A stretch of DNA of 64,000 nucleotides from Talpa occidentalis (lineage: Eukaryota; Chordata; Mammalia; Eulipotyphla; Talpidae). The stretch lies in the NCBI RefSeq assembly GCF_014898055.3, contig NW_023604295.1:93015591-93079590 (forward strand), read 5' to 3'. The translations under genes were made by a program, and so were the position numbers. Under the pieces are notes generated by a model. That model had not been told where the DNA came from. It was given only the letters and a program-made list of their open reading frames with translations, and searched no databases. Every line of letters begins with the position of its first letter. Position 1 is the first letter of the stretch. Shown one piece after another: positions 1-12,514 of the stretch.

Positions 1-429
1 GCTTAAAAATAAAAATGTTAGTGCCTCTAAGGCACAGACAAAAAAATAACAAAAAACAAAACAAAACATGCACTACAAAACCACCAACTCCATGTCTCCA
101 CCAGTATGGTAAATAAGTACCAGTGATTGAATTAAATGGAAGAAAAGTCACCCTATATAACCCAGAACCCAGTATTGTTATACAACTGCACCCTCAAATA
201 ACTATTATGAGGGAGGAAACAGTCCTAATGAACAACCTAAACTTATACCTTAAGGAACCAGAAAAAAAAAGGACACAAAATCAAAAATAAAATAATGTAG
301 GCAAATATCTAATGGAACTAGAAGAAAAAGTCAGTCAGTAGAAAGAAAGAAATAATGAAAGATAGAACAAAAATAAATGGTCTGGAAATAAAAAAAAAAA
401 GACAACTAAATGATCAAGAGGAGATAATT

Positions 430-1441
430 TGTTTTTTTTTTCTTTTATGTGTGTATGTATGTATGTATTTATTTTATTTTTTTGAACAACATTTGCTTAC
501 CCCCACACCCTCAGGTTGAGTCCCCATAGAACTTCCTTCCCCAAGGCATCGGTGCACCATCACCACAGTCCCCTGTGTTCCTTCCTCCCTCCCTCTGATC
601 CCTCTCCCTACTCCTCCCCTGCAGTACATTTCTGATTCATAGTTGTTTGTTTTTGCTTTGTTGTGTTTTGTATTGTTGTTATTTTTTTTTACACTGATGT
701 CTTATTTGGTTCCTTTATATTCCTGTTATAAGTGAAACCATCAATATATTTTTCTTTTTCCTTCTGACTTATTTCACTGAGCATAATTCCTTCTAGCTCC
801 ATCCACGTTGCTGCGAATGGCATGAGTTTATCTTTTTTTATTGCTGAATAATATTCCATTGTATATGCACCACATCTTCTTGATCCAGTCATCTATTTTT
901 GAGCATTTGGGTTGTTTCCAGGTTTTACCTATTGTAAATAGTGCTGCACTAAATATAGGTGTACAGGTGTTCTTTTGAATCAATGTTTTTGTATCCTTTG
1001 GGTAGATCCCTAAGAGAGAAATTGCCGGGTCATATGGAGGAATTGCCGGGTCATATGGTAGCTCCATTTTTAGTAAACTGAGGAGCCTCCAGACAGCTTT
1101 CCATAGTGGTTGGACCAGTTTGCACTCCCACCAGCAATGTAGGAGAGTTCCTTTTCACCACATCCTCCCCAACATTTCTTGTTGCTTGTTTTTTTTTTTT
1201 TTTTGATATGTGCCATTCTTACTGGTGTAAGGTGTGGTTTTGATTTGCATTTCCCTGATTTTAAGGGATATTGAGCATTTTTTCATATGCCTTTTGGCCA
1301 TTTACATTTCCTCTTTGTAGAAATGTCTTTTAAGTTCTTCTGACCATTTCTTGATTGGATTGTTTATTTTGGTTTTGTTGAGGCCTCTGAGTTCTTTGTA
1401 TATCTTTGTGATCAGTCCCTTATCAGTTGAATGGAGTGGAA
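430..1441 (-). mobile_element. 5'-truncated L1, intermediate subfamily, antisense
   Basis: The 3' end of an L1 read on the minus strand: a T-rich stretch from 430 (the A-tail), a 3' UTR at about 480-690, and the ORF2 C-terminus from about 690 to 1430. Peptide fragments such as 'YDPAI', '[10 protein letters not shown]' and 'MEYYSAIKKDK' match the young copies elsewhere in the window. It is truncated near 1435. A short 9-bp TSD (GAGATAATT, 421-429 and 1442-1450) flanks it. The frame is disrupted, so it is dead. It was inserted into the older L1 at 1-3157. Confidence 0.85.
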
Positions 1442-2049
1442 GAGATAATTATTTGAAAGGGAAATCAAGCAGATAAGTGCTTAAACAGACACACAAAGAG
1501 AGTGAAAACACAAAGAAATTTAAAAAAGAAATAAAAAAGAACAGTATAGTGTTAAGATGAAAAAAAGACATACAAATCAATGGCAAAGAATTGAGAGTCC
1601 ATAAATAAATGCACATATATAAACAACTGATTTACAACAATGGTGCCATGAGGTTACAATGAACTAAGGACGTCTCTTCAATATGATTGGGAAAATTGCA
1701 CATCCACATGCAAAAGAAGAAACAGTATCACAATAATACAATAGAGAAAAATTAATTCAAAATAGGTAAAAGACCTGAAGTTATTAAAAAAAAAATAAAA
1801 CCCAAAACTATAAACACACCCACAGACACACACACAACACGTTCCATTACATAGGCTTTAGAATTGTCTTTTATGAACTTGACGCCACAATAGCAAGGGA
1901 AACAAATGCAAAAAACAAACAAATGATACTATGTCAATTCAAAAAGCTTCCACATAGCAAAAGAAACTATCATGAAACTGAAAATACATCCTTCTTAATG
2001 GGAAAAGATATTTGTACGACAACTTTCTGATAAAGGGTTAATAACTGAC

Positions 2050-2089
<40 letters not shown>

Positions 2090-2465
2090 TGAAACTCAGC
2101 AGAAACAATCCAGTGAAAGAATGGGTAGAGAATTCAAATAGATACTCCTCCAAAATAAAACACACAGATGGCCACAGGAGCGTGAGAACATATTCATTAT
2201 CACTTATTTTTATGATTTTTAAGGAAATCAAATCAAAATGCCACCTTTTGACTGTGAGAATGTTTATTATCTAAAACACAAGGAGCACCATGTGTTGGAG
2301 AGAATGTGGAGAGATGGGAACCCTTGCACAATACTGTAGAAATGAAAATTTATGTGGTCTTTGATTTCAGTGTGGAGAGTCCTCAAAAATTAAAAATGGA
2401 AATACCGTATGATCCAGTGGGACCAGTTCTGAATATTTACACATTTTTAAAAAATAATTCAAAGA

Positions 2466-2648
2466 TAGGGCCTCCCACATGGCGGCACAGACCTCTCCTG
2501 ACACGCCTGCTGCTCCCCTTAGCAGTGTATTTCGTCAGTCTGCCTGTTCTGCTCCCCGCTCTGGCTCTGGTGAACTCTCTCATCCTCCAGTGCTTCTGAC
2601 TGTACCCAGTGCTTGTATGAATAAATAAATAAATCTTTAAAAAAAAAA
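2466..2648 (+). mobile_element. tRNA-derived SINE lacking the promoter head
   Basis: The first bases (GGGCCTCCC) join directly to the body (ACATGGCGGCACAG...), so both A- and B-box segments are absent. The body and the (AATA)n A-tail are present. The direct repeat AAAAATAATTCAAA flanks it (about 2450-2463 and after the tail), so the shortened form may have inserted as such or lost its head later. Confidence 0.85.
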
Positions 2649-3157
2649 TAATTCAAACATATATATGCACCTCAATGTGCACTGCAGCACTACTTACAAT
2701 AACCAAGAGCCGGAAGCAACCTAAGTGCCTATCAACAGATAATTGGATAAAGGATATGTGGTATATATACCACAGAATACCAATCAATTATAAAAGAAGA
2801 TGAAATCCTTCCAATTGCAACAAAATGGATGGGCCTGGAGATATTCAACTTAGGCAGAGAGAGAAGAATAAGCACCTCATTATTTCACTCACATATGACA
2901 CATAGAGAAACAAAACAAATGGGTGACCCTAAATAAAACAAAAATACATTTTTATGTGATAAGGCCAAATTAGTGGTTATTAGAAGGATAAGAGGGGAAG
3001 GGATGGGTAACTTAGGTGAAGGGATCATTTGTATGTTGAATGATAGAATTGGAATTTTATTACTGAATTCACATAGTATATTTAGAAATTGATAATGATG
3101 CATAACTGAAATATATATAATGCTATAATTCAATGTTAGTTATGTTTAAAAAAGGAC

Positions 3158-3428
3158 AAAAGTTGACTCACCCTGAATTTCCCAAGATGCTAAGCCTAAA
3201 GAAAAGGCTTATATGAAGTTTTATTATGATAATGTTTGCAAGGAGTTAAAATAATTGTGTAAATAAAGTACAGAAAGTTAATACAATGGTGCATTAGCAA
3301 ACTGGTCAATGCTGTTAGCTACTGGCGCTACCAAGGTGTTATGTTTATGGTGGTGTGCCAGCATCTGACATGCTTAATCTGAACTTTCCAAAGACTATAC
3401 AGGTACAGTTAAAGGATATATATCTAAA

Positions 3429-3482
<54 letters not shown>

Positions 3483-4026
3483 CTTATCACTCCTGTATAC
3501 TGTGTTCTAACTGTGCTGCTAATCTCTCTAATACCAAATCACATTTGTTTCTGATTTACTATTTAGTCTGTGAGATTAACTTTGACATTGCTGTCATAAT
3601 GACACTGATGCCCCATTGGAGAACCAATGAGAAGTTTCTCGCAATTGAGTTTGCCAGTTTGGCAGACATCACCATGGGTTGAGAGTTTCTAAACCCACTG
3701 GACCCATTGGCAGCAACCTGCTGTGTCATATAACCTCCATGAACCCCCACTCCTGTGAGGGATCATGATGACATTTCAAGTTCCCTGTTATGATCATCAA
3801 ACATGTGCCCTGGATTCAACAGTTCTGGAAAGGTCTGAATATTCCCTTTCATTCAATATACTGGCAATAGCTTATTTTTCACTTCAGGGAAATATTTGAG
3901 TAATAATTAGTGTTGTGTGTGTGTGTGTGTGTGTATATGTATGTGTGTCTGAGTACCAGGTTCTTCTTTAAGGGGACTCTTCTTAAAGTTAAACTGACAA
4001 ATTTCATAACTAAGAATTAGGTAAAT
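3158..4026. other. AT-rich spacer with microsatellites
   Basis: No gene or recognisable repeat. It holds a (TA)n tract of about 46 bp (3432-3478) and a (TG)n tract (3914-3934). The short ORFs here have no coding character. Confidence 0.6.
3432..3478. repeat. (TA)n microsatellite
   Basis: About 23 uninterrupted TA dinucleotides. Such a tract is likely length-polymorphic. Confidence 0.95.
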
Positions 4027-4280
4027 GGGGCCTCCCTGGTAGTACAGCAGTTGAACGCTGGGTTGTGAGGCTGCCCTCTGCAGAGGCGGTTCCATCCCCA
4101 GCTGCCGGGCGAGGGTCCCACATGGCGCACAGACCTCTCCTGCCACCCGCTGCTCCCCTCAGCAGTGTACTTAATCAGTCTGCCTGTTCTCCTCTCTGCT
4201 CTGGCTCTGGTGAATTCTCTCACCCTCCCGCACTCGACTGTACCCAGTGCTTGCATAAATAAATCTTAAAAAAAAAAAAA
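4027..4280 (+). mobile_element. tRNA-derived SINE, young group
   Basis: Complete copy: a GGGGCCTCCCTGG head, a body with GACTGTACCCAGTGCTTGC, then an A-tail. An imperfect TSD (AGAATTAGGTAAATG before, AGAATTAGATAAATG after) has one mismatch. Confidence 0.93.
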
Positions 4281-7200
4281 AGAATTAGATAAATGTAGAG
4301 ATTTAAGAAGGCATTAAGATTTTATTTTAATTGTTTTATGTTTTATAGAGATAACACTGGATTACAATAATGTATATGATTTATGGGGTATGAAGTTTGC
4401 ATGGTAATGACTGACACCAACTTTCTACTAACGAGCTCTTTTTGGTTATATATTTAACCTAATCTGGCATTCTTATTTCTAAGTATAGAGTGGTGTATTA
4501 GCCAGGACACAGACCGCTGCATATAGAGGGAAATTTGTTGCAAAACTTTACTGCCTGCTCTTACATTGGTGATTAAGTGACTACACCTGGCCGTTAATAT
4601 TCTGCAATTCCAGTATCCTCATTGGTTCTAAGGATGCCAGTTCTATGATAACATCTCTTGCTTTCATACCTGGGCTACAGTGCATCACCTCAATTAATAT
4701 TTCTAAATATATGGTTCATTTCTTCCTACCTCACTGAATGGTATTTCATTACTCATATCTTATTGAGCAGAATTTATTCTTCTGTGAAATTCACTTAGGG
4801 TATAGATTATTCTGGTCTAAAATAACAATTCTGTTATATCACCTCTGTCTCTATGACTTTTTAGACCTCACCTCAATTCTGGTCAAAGCAATTCTGGCAT
4901 TTTCCTGTAGGCCACTGTCATGTTTAAGTTTCAAGGAGTCAGCCTAAGTTTTCATTAGTACTGATTCCTTGCCAATACTGTAAATTTTGACTCAGAAAAT
5001 CACTCCCATGCCACCCTTTTATTAAAATTTCTAGTCCTTTATTAAAGTCTCTCTGACCTAATACTCATAAAAACCACTCCCACCTGTATTCCCATATTAC
5101 TAGTATACCTTCTAGGTCTTATAATTATTTCTGTGGAGTAAGAACTACACTTCTCTTGATCAAGTTATGCTTAATTTCTTTATGGTTAATCATTGGAAGG
5201 CAATGAGGAATGAGAGGCACCTTCTCTGAAGAGAAAGAACATAACCGTGTGAGACATCATATTGTGTTGGAGCTTCTGTAGTATCTCCAGTCAAGAGATA
5301 ACTGGTCTCCTCTTCTGGAGAAAGGAGTTTCTTATTGGCCTTGGATGTTCAAGAATTGGAGATTCACAAAGAGGTTCACCCAAGGGTCCAAAGGAGATTA
5401 AGGTGTCACTCTTTCTTAGTCAGGCCAATAGTTTTGGCATAGAAGACCTGCTATGCCAAAGTTGCTGTTCATTACTCTCTTTTTTGGCCTTGCCATTCTT
5501 AAAATTATAGGATAGATCTAGTTTGCCTGGAATTTCAGAAAATAACTTCACTTAATACTCACATGGAAACCTCTTTGCCTTCACAGTGGACCTTGAGGTG
5601 ACACAGTTGTGAAGGTAAAATTAACATACAGTAATTTACCCAATTATGTTGGGTATATGTTCTAAATAAAAGCATAGTAAAACAAAAAGAAAGTTATGTG
5701 TCATCCCAAAAATGGGAGATAATTCCTTAAAGGGATGGTAAAGAGAGGTCCCAGTAACAGGACTATGCAGCAGGCCTAATGCCATGTCCAGTTTGGCAAA
5801 GGAGGCGGCATTTTGGTTTAACAGATTAGATTGATCAGATAAAATAATCATGGCAGATAAATGTCAATATATATATACAAAGGATAATTCATAATATATT
5901 TCCAACAAATATTAACACTTGTTGTCCCCAAGAAAAAGTCCATAAACAGAAATTAAACTTAATTATATTACACAGATGCCTGAACTGTGAACATTCACAT
6001 AGTTATAGCAACTCAAACATGGAATATATATTAAGGCAAAATTTATGGTATAATTGTAAGATGAGTAAGAGAAGAGATTATATATGCTGAAGTGAAGCAG
6101 TGAAGGGAATCAAGTTTTCATATTTTTTTGTAGAAAAATCAATAAAATATATAAAGTTGAAAAACAAAAGTAAGTAGCAAAATAACAATGTTTGCCTGGA
6201 AGCAGAAATGCAAATATTACAACCATCAGCTAGCAATATAAAACATATCACCAAAAATTAGAAATCTGATGAGGAGGGTTGAAACAGGTGGAGTTTTTCT
6301 GATTTGTTAAAAGACATAAAGTAATATCGTAATGAAGCTTTACATATAATTATTGAGACAAATTAAATTTTGAAAATAAAAAACTAAGGAAAATGCATCT
6401 TTGTTTCAGTATAACCAAATGTATCTCTGGTTATAATTTCACAAATATTCTATAATTAGATTACCAAAACAAATGTCCATTTTATGGTAATGTAACCCAT
6501 AAAAATGGTAGTGCTGAATAATTAAAAAGATACCATTTGTAAAAGATAATAGATGTATTTTATTATTGACAATGACATTTAATAGTTGTTTAGCCTTGAA
6601 CTAATTGTTTAGTCTCTCTAACTTCAATTATTTCATCTGTAAAGAATGTCACAGAACTGGCTTGAGGATTTAATAATCTATTAAAGACATATACCATTAG
6701 ACCTGACACTTAATATATACATAAGAAAATGCAGACATTTATTTTGCTTTAAGAATCAGTTGTGATAAGCCAAATAGCAAAAAGCCAGAAATAATTATGT
6801 TGAAATTGTCTATTCTCATGACTTCCCAAACTGACATTAATTAAAGTATTAGTCATGTTGATGCTTTTAAGCTAAATAAGGCACTGGTCCATACATGGGA
6901 ATAACTATAATGGAATGCAATTGTAGGGGATAATTCTAGAAATATACAATGCAGTATATTCCTTCAATTCATAGAAAAGAGAATATCTCAAACACTTCTC
7001 TGAACAAATTGATGTTTCCTTTGTGCCTCATTGTCACTCTATGTAGGGATTATATGTCAATGTTTAGCAAGTGTCAAATAGAAATATTATTGTGGTCTTT
7101 GGACTTCTTCAATGCAAGCAAGAGATAAGCAGGAAAAATGCACTCGATGTCAGTGCTCCCATGTAAGTTAGAAGCTAGAAACATAAAAATGCTAGTGGGA

Positions 7201-8330
7201 AATATAATATATGGAAATTGGTTTCCCTAACCATACTTCCTGACAGAGAATGATGGTTCCTCACCATTTATCTATTTGATATCATAAACTACTTATCTCA
7301 GCTGCAGGGCTGATATCACCTTCCATGAAGCAGATGGTGAATCATAGCTAAGTCGAAAAATGCAACTGTTTTAAATGTAAGGAAGTGCAGTTTGTTTCCC
7401 AATGAGGATTCTCCAGCAAACACACATTTTCCTTTCTAGTGACATCTGAGAGAAGCTATCTTTAAAAGTGTTTAGTTGAGATTTTCATTATTTCTTTAAA
7501 AAAAAAACACTATTAGTCTCAATTCAAAGAGAAAAATTGACTTTACCTATGCAAAGTAAATAATTGGCTGTTTATATATTATTCTATAAAACATGGCAAG
7601 TTGATAAGCATTAGGACATCTTCTAATTATCCATTATTGTTAGTTATTTTAGAGTATACTTTATATTTTGAGGAAAAGATTACCCTTTAGAGTTACTGTT
7701 ATTTATCCCCTAAGTATTTCCAACATCATAAATACTTTTTGAGGGATGATATGAAGGTAAAAAAGGCACTAAAATTAATAATTTTTAACTTAGAGAAAAA
7801 TTTTAAGGAGTTGAAGCTATAAATATACTGTTATATGGGAGAAATCACTGTGAATTAATGAAAAGCAAGATATCCCATGGATGATATAAGCAATATAAAT
7901 AAATAAGGGTGAATTAAAGAGAAGATGATATCTATGAGGTAAAATTAGCTAATTCTTGAAAGGAGTGTTCAATAGTGTAATAGATGGGATAAATATTTTC
8001 AAGCATTACACCATATTTTTTATTTATGGAAATATTAAAATCACTATTTTTTTTCTCAATTCAGATCACAAATCCATCACCAACTTTCTAGTTGACTGGG
8101 TAATGTGTTTAAAATACCGTCTATAAAAGGTTATCAATTTAACTCATATTCATAGAATTGTTTGTTTAAAAAAACTATGTAAGCAAAAATAGCACAATAT
8201 TTTGCACAAAGCACTCAAAAACTATGTTTCTGCTATGTTTTCCACTTTATCACCTCCTCAAATTGGGTACAGAAGGTATCATAAGCTGATTGTATGTTGA
8301 AAATGTTTTAGAATAATTTTAAGTAAAGAA
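4281..8330. other. Long AT-rich stretch, one MIR recognised
   Basis: No host gene seen. The only repeat I can name is a MIR near 6550-6770. Bases 5140-5850 are less AT-rich and have several modest open frames on both strands. None shows a domain, and I cannot say whether this is an old LTR/ERV remnant or unique DNA. Confidence 0.5.
6550..6770 (+). repeat. MIR, ancient SINE
   Basis: Follows the MIR core order in sense: a 'CCTTGAACTAATTGTTTAG' segment, 'CTCTCTAACTTCAATTATTT', 'CATCTGTAAAGAATG', 'TTGAGGATTTAATAA', then 'CCTGACACTTAATA'. It is diverged, as expected for an element shared by all mammals. Confidence 0.75.
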
Positions 8331-9480
8331 GATACATAGTTAATAGAAGAAAACATAGGAAAAATGCTGCATGACATTGGCATCAGTGATATATTTGGCA
8401 ACTCATCTCTAACTGCAAGGAACAAAAAACAAAAATAAACAAATGGGAGTACATAAAAATAAAAAAAATATTATGAATAACAAAAGAAACTATTTTAAAA
8501 ATGAAAAGACACCCACTGAATAGGAAAACACATATTCACATTATACAGCTCACAAGGTGCTAATATCCAAGATCTACAAAGAACTCAATCAAAGGAAACA
8601 AACAATAAAAACAATCAAAAATGGGCAGAATGGCAGAATGGCTAAATAGACATTTCGCTAAAGAAGATATACAGATGACCAATAAGCACATGAAAAAAAC
8701 GTTTATTACTCATCTCTCATCAATGGCAAATGCAAATCAAAACCACAGTGCAATGCTACCACATTCTATGATGTTTATCCTTATCAAAAATAAGAATAAA
8801 ATCAGAAACAAATGCTGGGGAGAGTGTGGAGAAAAACTAACACTTATATATTGTTAGTGGGAGTGTAAACTGGACCAGACCCTATAGAAAAGAGCAACAA
8901 GGTTCCTAAAAATTTTAAGAAACAGATATGCCATATGATCCAGCAGTGCCACTATTTGCATTTATCCATAGAACATGAAAACATTAAGTCAAAGGGCTAT
9001 ATGTACTTCTATGTTCATTGCAACAATATTTGCAATGGGAAAATTGTGGAAATAACCTAAGAACTAAATGACAGATGAATGGATAAAGAATATGTGGTAC
9101 ATATATACAATAAAAGACTGCTCAGTTATAAAAAAAAAATGGAAAGTTATCATTTATGACAACACGAGTAGAACTGGAGAAGACTATGCTAAGGAAAATA
9201 AATCTGGAGGAGGAAGACAAATAACAGATGATTTCATTCATATGTGGAAAAAAAGGAAACAAAGGAACAGACAAAAATCAAATCAAAACAAAACTTAGAA
9301 ATATGACTGCATAATTGAGGCTACTTGATGGTGGGCAGTTGGGTGATGGTCAACAAAAGAAGGGAGCCCAATTGTCCATGGTGAAGGACTACATGCGCTT
9401 TTGGGGTGTTTTGCTAAATTACATCTGAAGAATAAACTCACCACACATCCCCATCACCACCACAAGCTAACAAATTATAG
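8330..9480 (+). repeat. Old L1 ORF2 3' half and 3' UTR
   Basis: Sense-strand ORF2 remnants: an 'AAATGGGAGTACAT' region, 'GCTAATATCCAAGATCTACAAAGAACTCA', the Cys-motif region (8800-8870), 'CATATGATCCAGCAGTGCC', and 'TGAATGGATAAAGAATATGTGG'. The 3' UTR lies at about 9300-9480. There are many frameshifts, so it is a fossil. Confidence 0.75.
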
Positions 9481-9513
9481 ACAACAGGCCCCAGTAAAAT
9501 GTTACTGAAAGAT

Positions 9514-9716
9514 GGGCCTCCCTGGTGGAGCATAGGTTAAAATCTCAGTGCTATTAAGGCATTGCCAGCCATTGTGGTATGAGTATTTCAGTAGATCTGC
9601 CTATTCTGCTCCCCACTTTGTCTCTGGTATATTCTCTCACGCCCTCACACCTCTGGCCTACATCCCAGCTCTTATATGTGTAAATAAATAAAAAGTAAAT
9701 CTTAAAAAAAAAAAAT
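9514..9716 (+). mobile_element. tRNA-derived SINE, old group, part deleted
   Basis: The head GGGCCTCCCTGGTGGAGCA is present. The middle, covering the B-box and the following segment, is partly deleted. The 3' body (TCTGCCTATTCTGCTCCCC) and a (TAAA) tail are present. It lies just 3' of the old L1. Confidence 0.85.
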
Positions 9717-10371
9717 TACTTAAACTACTTAAAGAGTATCAGAAAGGAACAACAATATCTATAGGATGTGACATAGCACAAACTGAAGATTTAAAACACA
9801 AAAATTAAGCAGACATTGCTCTCAGAAGCCATCCCCCACCCTAAACACAAATTATCTTTGCAGAAATTTGAAATCGGATGTGCAATGTGGGTAACCATAG
9901 CAACAACAATAGCAAACCTAGTCCAACTTCTAATCATTTTAAGTAAAGTTTCTTTTTAAAGGTCTAGCAGAAGAGAAAAGTATATTTACATATTCAACCA
10001 TGAAAACTCACAATATGTTGTCCCACATTGTATGTTTACCTTTCATCAATAAAATTATTAGGCATAAAAGCATAAAACAAAACCAAATGAGCACAAGTAT
10101 GAGACTTAGATATGACATCTATGTCAAATAATCTGAAAAGAATTTTCAGTAACTATAAAATATTTAAGGTGCTAATAAAAAAGATGACAATATACATATT
10201 AACTGCACAAAAAAAATCCACAAAAAATGAATGGCATTTCTTTATGCTAGTAATTAGAAATTAGAATTTAAATCTTAAAAAGGAAAGCTTAATTTGGGGT
10301 AATAGGAAACAAAAGATTGGCAGACAATAAGGAAGAAAAGTAGTCATGGACAAAAGAAGAAAGTTGTCTTG

Positions 10372-10440
10372 AATGGATATTATAATTCCAAAAATTCAAA
10401 TGTTAAAACCCTAACTCTGAGTACCTCACAATGTGACTGC
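10372..10440 (+). repeat. 5' part of an ancient MaLR-type LTR
   Basis: Bases such as 'TATTATAATTCCAAAAATTC', 'AACCCTAACTCTGAGTACCT' and 'CACAATGTGACTGCAT' match the start of MLT1/MST-type LTRs as I recall them. The sequence stops at 'GACTGCAT', and the expected continuation ('ATTTGGAGATAGGGTC') appears at about 11388. Confidence 0.65.
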
Positions 10441-11384
10441 ATAGTTGTGTGCTGCTTAAGAAAGGAGATATGTTTTCAGAAATGAGCAGTTAGGTTATTT
10501 TGTTTTGCAAACATCATGGAAGTATCAGTAAATTAAACACTACAGTTAGAGCCAGTCTTCCCTTTCAACATCACAAATATGCTTTGGTCATGACCATCTT
10601 GGTGGTGATAGGGACGCACTTCTGTCTGTCTTCAGTCCAGATAATTAGAAGTTTGTGCATATCTGATATAGACCTTTACCAAAAATTTTTTAGTCACTTT
10701 GTTTTTAATGTAGCAGTTCCTTAAATAGCATCTGTCACAATGTTTTTGTTCTTCAAGATAGTATAATAGTTCTTTTTTAAAAGATTTATTTATTTATCCA
10801 TACAAGAGCTGGGGTGCAGGCCAGAGGAGTGGGGGGTTGAAAGGATCCACCAGAGACAGATTGGGGAGCAAAACAGGCAGATCTACTGAAATACACTGCT
10901 GAGGGGAGCAGTGGGTGATACAGGAAAGGTCTGCTGTGCCATGTGGGTAGTTACCTAACAGATTGGGGATCAAACTCATGCTGCAGTGCTGTTGATAGCT
11001 TCATAGTGCTGCAACTTAACTACTTGTGCCACCAGGGAGGCCCAAGATAATATAATAGTTATGATGAACAGAAACTACTTGACTGGCAGGAAAAACCACC
11101 ACTGGTTTTCTATTTTCATAGTCTTTTAATCACTTGACTTGGTCTCTTACTAGCAACATAAGCAATGAATTTTGTAAGTTTAGAGACCATTGTGGGCAAA
11201 ATATCATTAGATTAAATCGAGCACAAAGGAAAATGATGTTATAAAGTACATCATAATCAAGAGATTTATGAAATTACCTGTGGTATAAAATGCCAAACCT
11301 TAAGATGTATCTGATATCACTAGGCAACAGGAATTAGGGAATATCTTTGTGTATACGGTCTGGTATTGACTGAAATATCATGTG
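10441..11384. other. Insertion splitting the MaLR LTR
   Basis: About 945 bp separate the two LTR parts. It includes a SINE (10776-11044). The rest begins 'GTGTGCTGCTTAAGAAAGG' and resembles an ancient interspersed repeat I cannot name. No gene is seen. Confidence 0.4.
10776..11044 (-). mobile_element. tRNA-derived SINE, old group
   Basis: Antisense copy: a T-rich tail complement with 'GATTTATTTATTTAT', then the body, ending 'CACCAGGGAGGCCC'. A 'CAAGATARTATAATAGTT' direct repeat flanks it. Confidence 0.92.
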
Positions 11385-11714
11385 TGCATGACTATATTTG
11401 GAGATAGGGTCTTTAAAGAAGTTATGTTAAAATAAGGCCATCAGCATGGGACTCAATCCAAGATGATGTCCTTATAGAAAGTAGATATTATGACACATAA
11501 AAACTGCTGTATATATGTATGCTCAGAAAGGGAAGACCTGGTGAGGGCAGAGCACGAAGGCAATCATCTTCTAGTCAAAGATAGAGAGCTTAGAAGAAAT
11601 CAAATATGCTGACACTTAAATCTTGGAGTTCTAGAATCCAGAAGCCTGAGAGAACATATTTCTGCTAAGTCACTATTTGTGGTATTTTTCATGGCAACCT
11701 TAGAAAACTAATAC
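11385..11714 (+). repeat. 3' part of an ancient MaLR-type LTR
   Basis: Contains 'TTTGGAGATAGGGTCTTTAA', 'TGTCCTTATAGAAAG', 'CTTGGAGTTCTAGAATCCAG' and ends 'GAAAACTAATAC'. This is the order expected for MLT1/MST LTRs, and it completes the part at 10372-10440. Confidence 0.7.
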
Positions 11715-11859
11715 TGAAAAGTAGAAATAGAAAAAGAAAGGAAAAGTAACACTGACAAATAAATACAAAAAAAAAATCTGTAATATCTAAATGCTAAAAA
11801 TGATGAAATATTGGGAACAAAATTTAAAAAAAAAACTAAATTAATAGAGCAAGATACTG

Positions 11860-12500
11860 TGGAAGGTTCAATATCATTGAGTCAGTTATTCACAAACTGA
11901 TCTACGCTATGGAGGAGTATCTAATGGTGAAGCAGAAAGACACAACAAAAAGAGAAATCCATGACCTCAGGCAAATCTGGAACACTCCTTGAACATCAGA
12001 GATCAACTGAGATTGCACATGGAGACATTGAGGAGAGTCTTCATCCAATCAGAGGTGGGTGGAGAGAAATGTCTGGAGGCTGTATTTGACTGTAGGAGAT
12101 ACACTTGATTGACTGAAAGTTGAGTTGGAGGCCCTGGGTAGGGGAGAGAGAGAAAATGGTATAGATGCAAACACCCTTGGCTCACAGGAAACATTGGCAG
12201 AGGAACTGGTGTGCTCCTCATAGACCATGTCTCTGGTAAGTAGAACAGATTTGACAAAACATACAGCATTTACTCCCCTCACATGTCAGAACTGGCATTG
12301 ACCTTTCAAACCACAGTGACAGGGCATAGCCTGCACACACTTAGGTCCGGAATCCCAGAGAGGAATGGCATCCACAATGCTTCAATCTCGAGCCAGACCA
12401 TTGCTCCATTCCAGCAGACTGGCACCAGACAGTCCCCCACACTGTTGGTTCAGCAGAACAAACATAGCTTTCAGTAACTGCAGAAGTCATAAGAAACCAA
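11860..12500 (+). repeat. Possible old L1 5' UTR region
   Basis: Moderately GC-richer DNA that, with 13140-13490, parallels 17220-18260 in order and wording ('ACAGACAGAAAA', 'GAGACCT'). I infer a 5' L1 region of an old family. The open frames inside are short and not convincing as genes. Confidence 0.35.
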
Positions 12501-12514
12501 AAATAATAAAATTA

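Larger units (their letters stand above)
1..3157 (+). repeat. Old decayed L1 (ORF2 remnants and 3' UTR), interrupted
   Basis: A strongly decayed L1 in sense orientation. Bases 200-420 resemble the Lys/Glu-rich linker of ORF2. Bases 1590-2080 resemble the post-RT region ('ATCCACATGCAAAAGAA'-like), and 2080-2450 plus 2650-2870 the ORF2 C-terminal region. Bases 2870-3157 are an old-type 3' UTR. Reading frames are broken everywhere. It is interrupted by a younger antisense L1 (430-1441), a long A-run (2058-2084) and a SINE (2466-2648). It is non-functional. The family assignment rests on recalled L1 landmarks, not on an alignment. Confidence 0.7.

Noticed and set aside
5140..5850. Possible ancient ERV or gene fragment
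   Set aside because: Slightly higher GC and modest open frames, but no motif, TSD or recognisable domain.
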